Below, one piece after another: positions 45,363-53,987 of a stretch of DNA of 64,000 bases. A program made the position numbers and the translations under genes. Under the pieces are notes generated by a model. It made no database searches, was not told where the DNA came from, and saw nothing but the letters and a program-made list of their open reading frames with translations. Position 1 is the first letter of the stretch, and each line of letters opens with the position of its first letter. Origin of the DNA: Vibrio campbellii CAIM 519 = NBRC 15631 = ATCC 25920. GTDB lineage: Bacteria > Pseudomonadota > Gammaproteobacteria > Enterobacterales > Vibrionaceae. The DNA is taken from the NCBI RefSeq assembly GCF_002163755.1, contig NZ_CP015863.1, positions 62,001 through 126,000 of the forward strand, read 5' to 3'.

Positions 45363-45391
45363 AAAAAAGCGCGGTGGTTGCCGCGCTTTTT
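45363..45391 (-). terminator. Terminator of the 55-codon gene
   Basis: The hairpin AAAAAGCGCGG / CCGCGCTTTTT has a TGGTTG loop. It begins 2 bp after the stop codon of the small gene at 45394-45561 on the minus strand. Confidence 0.8.
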
Positions 45392-45393
45392 AA

Positions 45394-45561
45394 TTAAGCT
45401 GCTTTGATAACTTTGTTTGGAACACTTGGCATAATCGCTGTTTTCTCAACCAGAGTCATTGCTGGCGCAACTTGTTTTGCCTTTGGCGCAGCAGTGAAAC
45501 CACTGCGACGGCGCATTGCACTACGATTTGTATGTGCGAACCTGACTGTTGTTGGGCGCAT
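45394..45561 (-). CDS. Small basic protein of unknown function (55 residues)
   Basis: This open frame starts at ATG 45561 and ends TAA 45394. It encodes a basic, low-acid peptide (MRPTTVRFAHTNRSAMRRR at the start, ending PNKVIKAA) with only one acidic residue (Glu39). A possible ribosome-binding site AGGT lies 7 bp upstream and a strong terminator begins 2 bp after the stop, which supports a real gene. I do not recognise the family. Composition fits a nucleic-acid- or ribosome-associated protein, but that is a guess. Confidence 0.6.
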   Translation of the reverse strand: MRPTTVRFAHTNRSAMRRRSGFTAAPKAKQVAPAMTLVEKTAIMPSVPNKVIKAA

Positions 45562-45689
45562 TTAGATACCTAACTGCCAGGCATATCCATTGCCGATGTA
45601 ATGGCCTGAGTCACTATGAGTTGAGCTTCAACTGCTTGAAGGGTGGCTCTGCTGGCTTTCGCCAATCCAAATAATGAATCAGGAATAAC

Positions 45690-45705
45690 GATATGCATGC
45701 ATATC
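45690..45705. promoter_or_regulatory. Perfect 16-bp palindrome upstream of the Spo0M-like gene
   Basis: GATATGCATGCATATC is fully self-complementary. It lies about 150 bp before the Spo0M-like start, in a gene-free gap. It could be a dimeric regulator site; no family is recognised. Confidence 0.4.
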
Positions 45706-45856
45706 ATGTATAGGTTAGCATTCCTGCCATAATTGGTCGATAGTTGAGCAGTTGAATTGTATGGATTTTATGGTTTTTAGTGCGAAATCGAGACGAATTT
45801 TGTTTTGATCCGGTGATCAGCAGTAGTAGTATGAGATTTCTACAAAGGAGGTGCAT

Positions 45857-46663
45857 ATGTCATTTTTGAAGAAGACACTTGCGAGCTTTGGGATTGGCAG
45901 TGCGAAGGTTGACTCGATCCTGAACCAAGACGTGCTGTATCCGGGTCAAAGCGTGGATGTTTCAATCCATGTTTATGGCGGCGCAACGGAACAAGCGATC
46001 GATAACATCGATCTTAAGCTTTGCTGTCGTTACATCGCAGAAGCACCAGATGATCGTGGGGCGCGAGAAGGACACAGTATGCGTCGTGAACCGCAAACGC
46101 ATGTGCTGGCCAAGTGGAACCTCCCGTACGCATTTACCATCCATCCGGGTGAAGATCGCACCTTTGCGGTCAAACTCGATGTGCCTTGGAACACCCCTGT
46201 CACCATCGGTGATGCCAAAGTTTGGTTAGAAACCGGCTTAGACGTTGCGATGGCGCTCGACCCAACCGACAAAGACATTCTTACCGTTAGACCCGATCCA
46301 CTCATGGATGCCGTTTTGTCTGCTTTTGAATCACAAGGTTTACGCATTCGCCAAGTAGAGTGCGAAGAAGTCAAAGGCTTCGATCTACCATTTGTGCAAG
46401 AGTTTGAAATGGTGCCAACCGATGGCCCATATCATGGCGTATGGCGAGAGTTGGAATTTGTTGCTCATCGTGACGAGCAAAATCTCAAACTGTGGTTTGA
46501 AGTTGACCGTACTCGTACTGGTGCAAGTGGCATGCTGGCAAGTTTATTGGGAAGCGGAAAACTCAAACGTGAGCTGAGCATTCCGGTAAACACCAAACTG
46601 GACGAAGTTGGCTCGCTGATCCTCAATTACCTCGAACGAACCACGGCTGCCCACGAGTCTTAA
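45857..46663 (+). CDS. Spo0M-like (SpoOM family) protein
   Basis: The 268-residue protein is of the sporulation-control Spo0M family with an arrestin-like beta-sandwich fold (for example GIGSAKVDSILNQDVLYPGQ and CRYIAEAPDDRG). ATG 45857 has an excellent ribosome-binding site AAAGGAGGT at 45844-45852. Vibrios do not sporulate, so the role must differ from Bacillus. Nothing in the neighbours identifies it. Confidence 0.8.
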   Translation: MSFLKKTLASFGIGSAKVDSILNQDVLYPGQSVDVSIHVYGGATEQAIDNIDLKLCCRYIAEAPDDRGAREGHSMRREPQTHVLAKWNLPYAFTIHPGEDRTFAVKLDVPWNTPVTIGDAKVWLETGLDVAMALDPTDKDILTVRPDPLMDAVLSAFESQGLRIRQVECEEVKGFDLPFVQEFEMVPTDGPYHGVWRELEFVAHRDEQNLKLWFEVDRTRTGASGMLASLLGSGKLKRELSIPVNTKLDEVGSLILNYLERTTAAHES

Positions 46664-46735
46664 TTTAAGCTTACACGTGTACGCTTAATGTGCCATACTA
46701 GGGTTAATATTCAAAACTCTAGTAAAGGCGCGTTC

Positions 46736-47389
46736 ATGTCCTCACCACAGAAAGCACAATACAGTCAGGGCGAAGAGCTAGCCAACTCCATTACTCATGG
46801 TATTGGAATGATCTTCGGTATTGTCGGTTTGGTTCTGCTTCTTATCAAAGCCGTCGATCATCAAGCAGACACACTGACCATTACCAGTATGGCGATCTAT
46901 GGTTCTAGCATGATTGTGCTATTTCTGGCATCCACGCTCTACCATGCTATCCCATACCCTAAAGCCAAGCGTTGGCTGAAAACCTTCGACCACTGCGCCA
47001 TCTATCTTTTGATTGCGGGTAGCTACACACCATTCTTGTTAGTAAGTCTGCGCACACCGTTGGCGATTGGGTTGATGATTGTGATTTGGACCATCGCGCT
47101 GATCGGCATCATCATGAAAGTCGCGTTTGTCTATCGATTCAAAAAATTGTCTTTGATGACGTATCTGGTGATGGGCTGGTTATCATTGATTGTGATTTAC
47201 CAACTGGCGATAAATCTGGATATTGGTGGTTTGACGCTTTTAGCCGTGGGTGGGTTGGTGTATTCGATAGGGGTGATTTTCTACGTTGCCAAGCGAATCC
47301 CATTTAATCACGCAATTTGGCACGGCTTTGTGTTGGCGGGTTGTGTGTGTCACTTCTTCGCGATTTATTACTTTGTCGAGCCTATCTAG
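46736..47389 (+). CDS. trhA: Hemolysin III family membrane protein (TrhA/YqfA, PAQR-like)
   Basis: The 217-residue protein has about seven membrane helices and the metal-binding motifs of the hemolysin III/PAQR family (LASTLYHAIPY, DHCAIYLLIAGSYTPF, HAIWHGFVLAGCVCHF). ATG 46736 (MSSPQKAQYSQGEELAN) is preferred to an upstream in-frame ATG at 46688. The E. coli homologue TrhA affects membrane lipid homeostasis. Haemolysis is not implied. Confidence 0.85.
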   Translation: MSSPQKAQYSQGEELANSITHGIGMIFGIVGLVLLLIKAVDHQADTLTITSMAIYGSSMIVLFLASTLYHAIPYPKAKRWLKTFDHCAIYLLIAGSYTPFLLVSLRTPLAIGLMIVIWTIALIGIIMKVAFVYRFKKLSLMTYLVMGWLSLIVIYQLAINLDIGGLTLLAVGGLVYSIGVIFYVAKRIPFNHAIWHGFVLAGCVCHFFAIYYFVEPI

Positions 47390-47427
47390 CTGATAGAGAT
47401 AAACCCGACAAAGCATGTCTTGTCGTA

Positions 47428-48063
47428 TTAGCGTGTTTTGACTTCTAATACTTCTGCTGAGAACTGGTATTGCTGCGATTGTGGCACTGCCAATTTGATC
47501 GCTTTACCTTGCTCGGCCTGTTGTGGGCGAAGGTAGGTATCTGCCAAACGTTTGATAGATTGCCAAACTGCGACGCTTTGTTTCGTCAATGGTTTGCCAG
47601 CCATATCGAATACCTGTACTTCCACTTCTACCTGAATCACCGATTGTGAGCTTTGGTTGGTGAGAGAAGTAGGGAAGATCAGTTCACCATCTTCGTATCT
47701 TGCCGAGCCAATCAATACATCCACACCTGAATCAGACAGCTGCATGGTTGGCTTCTTCGCGTTTACCACTACTGTAGTTCCGACTTTCTTATTCACAACC
47801 GGAATCGTCGCAACCTCTGTTGTAGGGGTTGGTGTTGCCACGGCTTCAACGGCGGTGGTTGAGGCTACGACAGCCGCCGCTTCTACTGCTTCAACTTTTT
47901 CTAGCGTGGTCTCTGTGGCTTTTGGCGTGGCCTTTTTCACGATATATTCCCACGTGAAGTCGTCGTTCAGTTTTACTTCGCGTCCATCCGCCAGTTTCAC
48001 AACTTCGGCTGCGTAAACCGATGAAGAGGCGAGTAGGGTCGCCAGAGTGATCCATGTTTTCAT
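47428..48063 (-). CDS. DUF3157 family exported protein
   Basis: The 211-residue protein has a signal peptide (MKTWITLATLLASSSVYA) and a short N-terminal motif VKLADGREVKLNDDFTWEY. A low-complexity linker rich in Ala, Val, Thr and Pro follows (about 47-100). The C-terminal beta-rich domain (about 105-211, GSARYEDGELIFPTSLTN) completes it. Start ATG 48063 has AAAGGTATAACA upstream. It follows trkH by 25 bp. Function unknown; DUF3157 members occur mainly in vibrios. Confidence 0.75.
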   Translation of the reverse strand: MKTWITLATLLASSSVYAAEVVKLADGREVKLNDDFTWEYIVKKATPKATETTLEKVEAVEAAAVVASTTAVEAVATPTPTTEVATIPVVNKKVGTTVVVNAKKPTMQLSDSGVDVLIGSARYEDGELIFPTSLTNQSSQSVIQVEVEVQVFDMAGKPLTKQSVAVWQSIKRLADTYLRPQQAEQGKAIKLAVPQSQQYQFSAEVLEVKTR

Positions 48064-48088
48064 TGTTATACCTTTTATTTGAGTCTGT

Positions 48089-49534
48089 TTAACGGCGCCA
48101 AAACGCAGGGAAGAACAGTACAAGAATGGTCAGAATTTCCAAACGGCCCATTAACATACCAAAGCTTAGCAGCCACTTAGCAGCGTCTGGTAAAGGCGCA
48201 AAGTTACCTTTTGGGCCAATCACGCTGCCCATGCCCGGACCTACGTTCGCTACCGCGGTAATCGAACCAGAAATACTGGTCACAGGGTCTAGGCCAAGTG
48301 CACTTAAGCAGCCTGCAATAAAGATGATGGTGATAAAGAACATCAAACCAAATGCCACTACTGAGCGAACGATATCGTCATTTACTGGGCGTTGGTTGTA
48401 GCGCTGAACGAACACGCCTGATGGGTGAATCAGCTTCATGATTTGCTTGTTAAGCAGCGTCATCGCGATCTGGAAACGGAAGATTTTAATCCCGCCAGAG
48501 GTCGAGCCTGAACACGCGCCCGCCATCATTAAGAAGGCAAACAGTGTGGTGGGCAAAGCGCCCCATGCGGTGAAGTCTTCTAGACCAAAGCCCGTTGTGG
48601 TGACGACCGACACGATGTTGAACATTGAAACGCGCAAAGCATCCAAAATGGTGTAACCATCGCGGAGCACCAGCCAAGCTGATATCACTAAGCTAGAGAA
48701 CAAGAATAAGTAGGCAAAGCCACGAACTTGGGCGTCTCTAATTAACACCTCGAGGCTGCGTTTACGTAATGCTGCGACAAACAGTAGGAATGGCAGACCA
48801 CCAAGGAACATAAAAGTAGTAGCAACCCAATGTGCACCATTGGAGAAATGGTTCATCGAACCATCTGACGTTGAGTAACCGCCTGTTGAGAGGGTTGTGA
48901 AGGCGTGGTTGATCGCTTCAAAAAGGTTCATGCCAGTCAGCAAATAGCCGACGATACACAAGCCTGTCAGCATCAAGTACACCAATACGATGTTCTTCGC
49001 GACGGTTTTGGCTCTAGGGCTGCTTTTGTCTGACCAATCGGAGGATTCAGTTTGGAACAGCTTCATACCACCAACGTTAAGCATCGGTAGGATAGCTACT
49101 GCCATTACGATAAAGCCAATACCACCCAACCATTGCAAAATAGAGCGCCACAATAAGATGCTTGGCGCCATATTATCTAAGCCACTTAACACGGTCGAAC
49201 CCGTAGTAGTGATACCTGACATGGTTTCGAAGTAGGCGTCGGTAAAGCTAATGTGGTTGATAAACACAAACGGCAATGCAGCAAACGCACTGGCGATGGT
49301 CCATACCAGACTGGTGATGAGGAACATATCACGCACGCTGAGTTTGAATTTGGCGGTTCGACCAATCGTCAAACAGATGAATGCGGCAAGGTGGGTGATC
49401 ACTACGGCTTGGGCGAAATCGAGGAATCCGCCCGTACCGGTGAAAAATGCGACCAAAGTCGGCACGTACATAAAAAGGGCCAGTTTGGATAGAACCAGCC
49501 CGATAACAAACAGTACGGGACGTAAGTTGACCAT
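48089..49534 (-). CDS. trkH: Trk system potassium uptake protein TrkH
   Basis: TrkH is the potassium-translocating membrane subunit. It has 481 residues with four repeated helix-loop-helix units. Filter loops are visible: TTTGST, STGGYST, TTTGFG and NVGPGMG. The crystal structure of the Vibrio parahaemolyticus TrkH is known. It lies 9 bp behind trkA and is probably in the same operon. Confidence 0.96.
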   Translation of the reverse strand: MVNLRPVLFVIGLVLSKLALFMYVPTLVAFFTGTGGFLDFAQAVVITHLAAFICLTIGRTAKFKLSVRDMFLITSLVWTIASAFAALPFVFINHISFTDAYFETMSGITTTGSTVLSGLDNMAPSILLWRSILQWLGGIGFIVMAVAILPMLNVGGMKLFQTESSDWSDKSSPRAKTVAKNIVLVYLMLTGLCIVGYLLTGMNLFEAINHAFTTLSTGGYSTSDGSMNHFSNGAHWVATTFMFLGGLPFLLFVAALRKRSLEVLIRDAQVRGFAYLFLFSSLVISAWLVLRDGYTILDALRVSMFNIVSVVTTTGFGLEDFTAWGALPTTLFAFLMMAGACSGSTSGGIKIFRFQIAMTLLNKQIMKLIHPSGVFVQRYNQRPVNDDIVRSVVAFGLMFFITIIFIAGCLSALGLDPVTSISGSITAVANVGPGMGSVIGPKGNFAPLPDAAKWLLSFGMLMGRLEILTILVLFFPAFWRR

Positions 49535-49543
49535 AGGAAAATC

Positions 49544-50920
49544 CTAGAGGAAGAATGGGCTCGGCTGGAACAGCGCTTCGACGTCTGGTACGTACTTTTT
49601 GTCGACCAGGAACATCACGACGTGGTCATCTTGCTCGATGACGGTACGATCGTGTGCGATAAGTACTTCTTCGCCACGAACGATGGCACCAATGGTGGTT
49701 CCTGGTGGGAGTTTGATATCGCCAATTGCGCGACCGACCACTTTAGATGTGGTTTCGTCACCGTGCGCAACGGCTTCGATGGCTTCTGCTGCGCCACGAC
49801 GCAGAGAAGAAACGTTAACGATGTCAGCACGACGAACGTGCGTGAGTAGGGCAGAAATCGTCGCTTGCTGTGGGGAGATCGCTACATCAATCACGCCGCC
49901 TTGTACAAGGTCGACATAAGCGCCGCGTTGGATCAGCACCATCACTTTCTTTGCGCCCATGCGTTTTGCCAACATCGCTGACATGATGTTGGTTTCATCT
50001 TCGTTAGTCAGCGCAATGAACACGTCTACTTGGTCGATGTTTTCTTCGGTCAGCAGTTCTTGGTCTGCCGCATCGCCACAGAAAACGATGGTATTTTCTA
50101 GTTGCTCAGACAGCTTTTCTGCACGCTGATAGTTACGCTCAATCAGTTTAACACTGTAAGTTTGCTCAAGGCGTTTGGCTAAACTCGCACCGATGTTACC
50201 ACCGCCAACAATCATGATGCGGCGGTAAGGCTTCTCAAGTCGCTGAAGCTCACTCATTACCGAGCGAATGTGGTTACTTGCAGCAACGAAGAACACCTCA
50301 TCATCAGCTTCAATGATGGTAGTGCCTTGCGGGCGAATAGGACGTCCCTGACGGAAAATCGCAGCAACATGAGTATCGATGTGTGGCATGTGCTCACGCA
50401 GAGCAGACAGAGCGTTGCCCACAAGCGGACCACCGTAATAGGCTTTAACGGCTACTAGGCTGACTTTTTGCTCGGCAAAGCTTACTACTTGCAGCGCGCC
50501 TGGGTATTGAATGAGGCGCTCGATGTAGCTGGTTACCAACTCTTCTGGTGCGATAAGGTGATCGACAGGAATAGCACCAGACTTAAATAGGGCTTCTTTT
50601 TCTGCCAGATATTCTGGAGAACGAATACGTGCAACACGGTTGGGGGTATTGAACAGAGTGAACGCAACCTGACAGGCTGCCATGTTGGTCTCGTCGGTGT
50701 TGGTTACTGCGACAAGCATATCAGCGTCTTGCGCTCCTGCTTCATGCAGAACGTCTGGGTGGCTTGCGTGACCGTTGACCACTCGTAGGTCGTACTTGTC
50801 TTGCAACTCACGCAGTCGGTCGCCATTTTTGTCGACGATGGTGATGTCGTTATTCTCACCAACTAGGTTTTCCGCCAGTGTGCCGCCAACCTGACCAGCA
50901 CCAAGAATAATGATTTTCAT
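49544..50920 (-). CDS. trkA: Trk system potassium uptake regulatory protein TrkA
   Basis: TrkA is the cytosolic NAD/ATP-sensing ring that gates TrkH. It has 458 residues with two RCK units, each with a Rossmann motif (GAGQVGGTLAENL at the start and GGGNIGASLAKRLE in the middle) and an RCK-C half. It precedes trkH and follows rsmB, from which a terminator separates it. Confidence 0.96.
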   Translation of the reverse strand: MKIIILGAGQVGGTLAENLVGENNDITIVDKNGDRLRELQDKYDLRVVNGHASHPDVLHEAGAQDADMLVAVTNTDETNMAACQVAFTLFNTPNRVARIRSPEYLAEKEALFKSGAIPVDHLIAPEELVTSYIERLIQYPGALQVVSFAEQKVSLVAVKAYYGGPLVGNALSALREHMPHIDTHVAAIFRQGRPIRPQGTTIIEADDEVFFVAASNHIRSVMSELQRLEKPYRRIMIVGGGNIGASLAKRLEQTYSVKLIERNYQRAEKLSEQLENTIVFCGDAADQELLTEENIDQVDVFIALTNEDETNIMSAMLAKRMGAKKVMVLIQRGAYVDLVQGGVIDVAISPQQATISALLTHVRRADIVNVSSLRRGAAEAIEAVAHGDETTSKVVGRAIGDIKLPPGTTIGAIVRGEEVLIAHDRTVIEQDDHVVMFLVDKKYVPDVEALFQPSPFFL

Positions 50921-50939
50921 ACTCTTTACTCGTTATCTG

Positions 50940-50969
50940 AAAAAGGCGATTGAATTCACTTCAATCGCC
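50940..50969 (-). terminator. Terminator between rsmB and trkA
   Basis: The hairpin GGCGATTGAA / TTCAATCGCC with a TTCAC loop has a U run on the minus strand and sits between the rsmB stop and the trkA start. trkA thus probably has its own promoter. Confidence 0.8.
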
Positions 50970-50984
50970 CTATTTAGCATGCTG

Positions 50985-52268
50985 TTACGCGTGTTTTTTT
51001 GTTAGCACTGCGTAGTAGAAACCATCCATATCTTCTTCACCTGGCAGAATCTGACGACCAGGTTGCTTTGGATCGGAGTCCACTAATTGCGCGTTTGCAG
51101 TGCGCGCTAAGAACGCTTTTACTTGTTCCACGTTTTCTTGTGGTGTGATTGAACAAGTTGCGTAAACCATGGTGCCGCCAGGTTTCAGTTGCGTCCACAT
51201 TGCATCAAAAATTTCGCTCTGTAGTTCCGCAAGTGCGGCAATATCATCAGCACGACGTAGCCATTTGATGTCTGGGTGACGACGAATTACGCCCGTTGCA
51301 GAACATGGTGCGTCCAGCAAAATGCGATCAAATTGTTCGCCTTGCCACCATTCTTGAGGATGACGTGCATCGCCGCAAACCACTTTTGCCTGAAGGTTGA
51401 GACGTTTCAGGTTTTCGTGCACACGTTTAAGACGTGTGTCGTCGCAGTCAATGGCAACCACTTCGCTGCCAGACGTACGCTCAAGAATGTGTGCCGTCTT
51501 ACCACCAGGTGCTGCACAGCAGTCTAGGATCAGCTCGCCATCTTTTGGTTCAAGATAGTTAATCGACAGCTGCGCTGCCGCATCTTGCACCGATACCCAA
51601 CCTTTTTCAAAGCCCGGCAGTTTCATCACATCGCATGGCGCCGCCAATTTTAGGGCGTCCATTGCTTGTGTGTGTGGCGTGCTATCAATGTTTTCATTTT
51701 TGAGTAGCGCAAGGTATTCATCACGAGTGTGGTGCTGGTGGTTTACACGCAGCCACATTGGCGCTTTCTGGTTGTTGGCTTCAACAATGCTTTCCCACTG
51801 CTCTGGGTAAGCTTCTTGCAGCAGCTTTAGTAACCAGCTTGGGTGGCCATACTTGCCCGCATTGTTGCTGACCGCCATTTGGTCTAGTTCTTCTTGGTTG
51901 CGCTGGTAGTTACGCAATACAGCGTTGATAAGACCACGCAAGCGAGGGCCTTTCAGCTCTTTCGTGCCTTCAACCGTTTCACCGACTGCAGCGTGCGCAG
52001 GAATACGCATGAAGCTTAGCTGGTAAATACCAACCAAAATCAGGTGATGGAAAACGCGTTGTTTGCCTTTTAACGGCTTATCCATCAACTGGTTTGCAAT
52101 CATTTCTAGGCGAGGGAGGTAACGTAGAGCGCCGTAACAGATCTCTTGCAGAAGAGCGTGGTCACGTGGTCGTACGTTTTGTTGAGCCGCTGGAAGAGCG
52201 CTTGAAAGTGAGTGGCCCTTGTCGACGACAAGATACAAGACGTTGGCAGCCGCAGCGCGAACATTCAT
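50985..52268 (-). CDS. rsmB: 16S rRNA (cytosine-967-C5)-methyltransferase RsmB
   Basis: RsmB methylates C967 of 16S rRNA. It has 427 residues. An N-terminal NusB-like domain is followed by the SAM-methyltransferase domain with DCCAAPGGKT. The catalytic cysteines are in DAPCSATGVIRRHPDI and YATCSITPQENVEQV. It follows fmt by 81 bp; rsmB-fmt-def form the usual cluster. Confidence 0.96.
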   Translation of the reverse strand: MNVRAAAANVLYLVVDKGHSLSSALPAAQQNVRPRDHALLQEICYGALRYLPRLEMIANQLMDKPLKGKQRVFHHLILVGIYQLSFMRIPAHAAVGETVEGTKELKGPRLRGLINAVLRNYQRNQEELDQMAVSNNAGKYGHPSWLLKLLQEAYPEQWESIVEANNQKAPMWLRVNHQHHTRDEYLALLKNENIDSTPHTQAMDALKLAAPCDVMKLPGFEKGWVSVQDAAAQLSINYLEPKDGELILDCCAAPGGKTAHILERTSGSEVVAIDCDDTRLKRVHENLKRLNLQAKVVCGDARHPQEWWQGEQFDRILLDAPCSATGVIRRHPDIKWLRRADDIAALAELQSEIFDAMWTQLKPGGTMVYATCSITPQENVEQVKAFLARTANAQLVDSDPKQPGRQILPGEEDMDGFYYAVLTKKHA

Positions 52269-52349
52269 GATGAGTACCTTAAAGTAAAGGAGGGCATCTC
52301 TGCCCTCTAAAAGTTCGTATTATTGGTGTTTGACACTATGGTTGGTTTT

Positions 52350-53297
52350 TTAAACCAGTTGAGTGCCAACTTCAAACCAAGATGCACGTGAGTTCAGAAT
52401 ATCTTGAACTGACATGGCTTTTTTACCCGGAACTTGCAGTTGTTCCAGTACCAATACGCCGTTGCCTGTCACAACATAGATACCGGTCTTATCTGCTTGC
52501 AAGATGGTGCCCGCAGGTTTGTCGCTGGTTTGCTCTTCAACACGGCTTTGCCATACCTTGATGCTGTTTTCAGCGGCTTCAAAGTGGCTCATTGGCCATG
52601 GGTTGAATGCGCGAACACAGCGTTCAATATGTGCCGCGTCGTCATTCCAATCGATACGTGCTTCTTCTTTGCTCAGCTTCTTCGCGTAGTTTGCTAGCTC
52701 GTCATCTTGCTTCACTGGCTTTGCTTTGCCAGCGGCGATATCTGCTAGACAGTCGATCAGTGCATCTGGGCCTAAGCCAGCCAGTTTCTCGTACATCGAC
52801 GCACTGGTGTCACTTGCTTCAATCGGCAATGTCGCGATTTTTAGCATGTCACCCGTGTCCAGACCGATATCCATCTGCATGATGGTTACGCCAGTTTCTG
52901 CATCACCTGCCCAAATTGAACGTTGGATAGGGGCCGCGCCGCGCCAGCGAGGAAGAATCGAACCGTGTACGTTGATACAACCTAGTTTAGGTGTGTCTAG
53001 TACAACTTGTGGAAGTAATAAGCCGTAAGCAACAACTACCATGATGTCGGCGTTCAGATCGGCAAGCTCTTGCTTTGCTTCGTCTGATTTGAAGTTTTCT
53101 GGTTGATATACCGGAATGTCGTGCTCAAGCGCGATGGTTTTTACTGGGCTTGCAGTAAGCTTCTTACCACGACCTGCTGGGCGGTCTGGTTGAGTGTAAA
53201 CCGCAATTACTTCGTGCTCCGAAGACAACAACGCCGCCAAGTGACGGGCGGCGAAATCCGGAGTACCTGCAAAGACAATACGTAAAGACTGACTCAA
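52350..53297 (-). CDS. fmt: Methionyl-tRNA formyltransferase
   Basis: Fmt formylates Met-tRNAfMet for initiation. It has 315 residues. The folate-binding Rossmann start [15 protein letters not shown] and catalytic loop [17 protein letters not shown] (with Asn and Asp partners) are visible. It starts at ATG 53297, 33 bp behind def. Confidence 0.97.
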
Positions 53298-53330
53298 GGT
53301 AGGCTTCCTTCTAATTAAATTGTATCGAGA

Positions 53331-53849
53331 TTAAGCGTTTTGCTGTTTCTCGTTAAAGCGTTTGATTTTCGCAAGCTTGTCTTGAATACGCTTACGCTTC
53401 AGTGGCGATAGGTAATCCACGAACAGTTTGCCCATTAGGTGGTCTAGTTCGTGTTGAACACAGATTGCTAGCAGATCGTCGGCTTCAAAGGTGTATTCTT
53501 TGCCATCGCGATCTAGCGCTTTAACCGTAACTTCAGCAGCGCGAGGCACAAGTGCACGCGCACCTGGTACCGATAGACAGCCTTCTTCGATGCCATCTTC
53601 GCCACGCTTTTCTAGAATCTCAGGGTTGATAAGCACCATAGGCTCATCACGAGTTTCAGAAATATCAATCACTACGATACGTTCGTGGATATCAACCTGC
53701 GTTGCAGCCAGGCCAATACCTTCTTCGTCGTACATGGTTTCAATCATGTCATCGACGATTTTTTGAATCTCAGGTGTCACCTCTTCTACAGGTTTTGCAA
53801 CGGTACGCAGGCGATCATCTGGGAATGTTAATACTTGTAATACAGACAT
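53331..53849 (-). CDS. def: Peptide deformylase
   Basis: Def removes the N-formyl group from nascent proteins. ATG 53849 (MSVLQVLTFPDDRL) gives 172 residues. Motifs are GIGLAATQV, EGCLSVPG and QHELDHLMG, binding the metal through Cys and two His. An upstream open frame to 53945 is not supported. It leads the def-fmt-rsmB unit, divergent from the LysM gene. Confidence 0.96.
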   Translation of the reverse strand: MSVLQVLTFPDDRLRTVAKPVEEVTPEIQKIVDDMIETMYDEEGIGLAATQVDIHERIVVIDISETRDEPMVLINPEILEKRGEDGIEEGCLSVPGARALVPRAAEVTVKALDRDGKEYTFEADDLLAICVQHELDHLMGKLFVDYLSPLKRKRIQDKLAKIKRFNEKQQNA

Positions 53850-53987
53850 ATTCACTCGAAATATTGAACTGTGCCGTAACAGCACAAACCTTGTTGGCTC
53901 AATTCTAGACATTTTATGACCTAAATGACAGCATCCTGATACCAATTTCCATTCTGGTAACTGCCTAACAGACCAAGGACGAGGGTC

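Noticed and set aside
52291..52306. Hairpin AGGGCA / TGCCCT between fmt and rsmB
   Set aside because: The stem is short and the U tract is interrupted, so it is too weak to call as a terminator of the def-fmt-rsmB unit.
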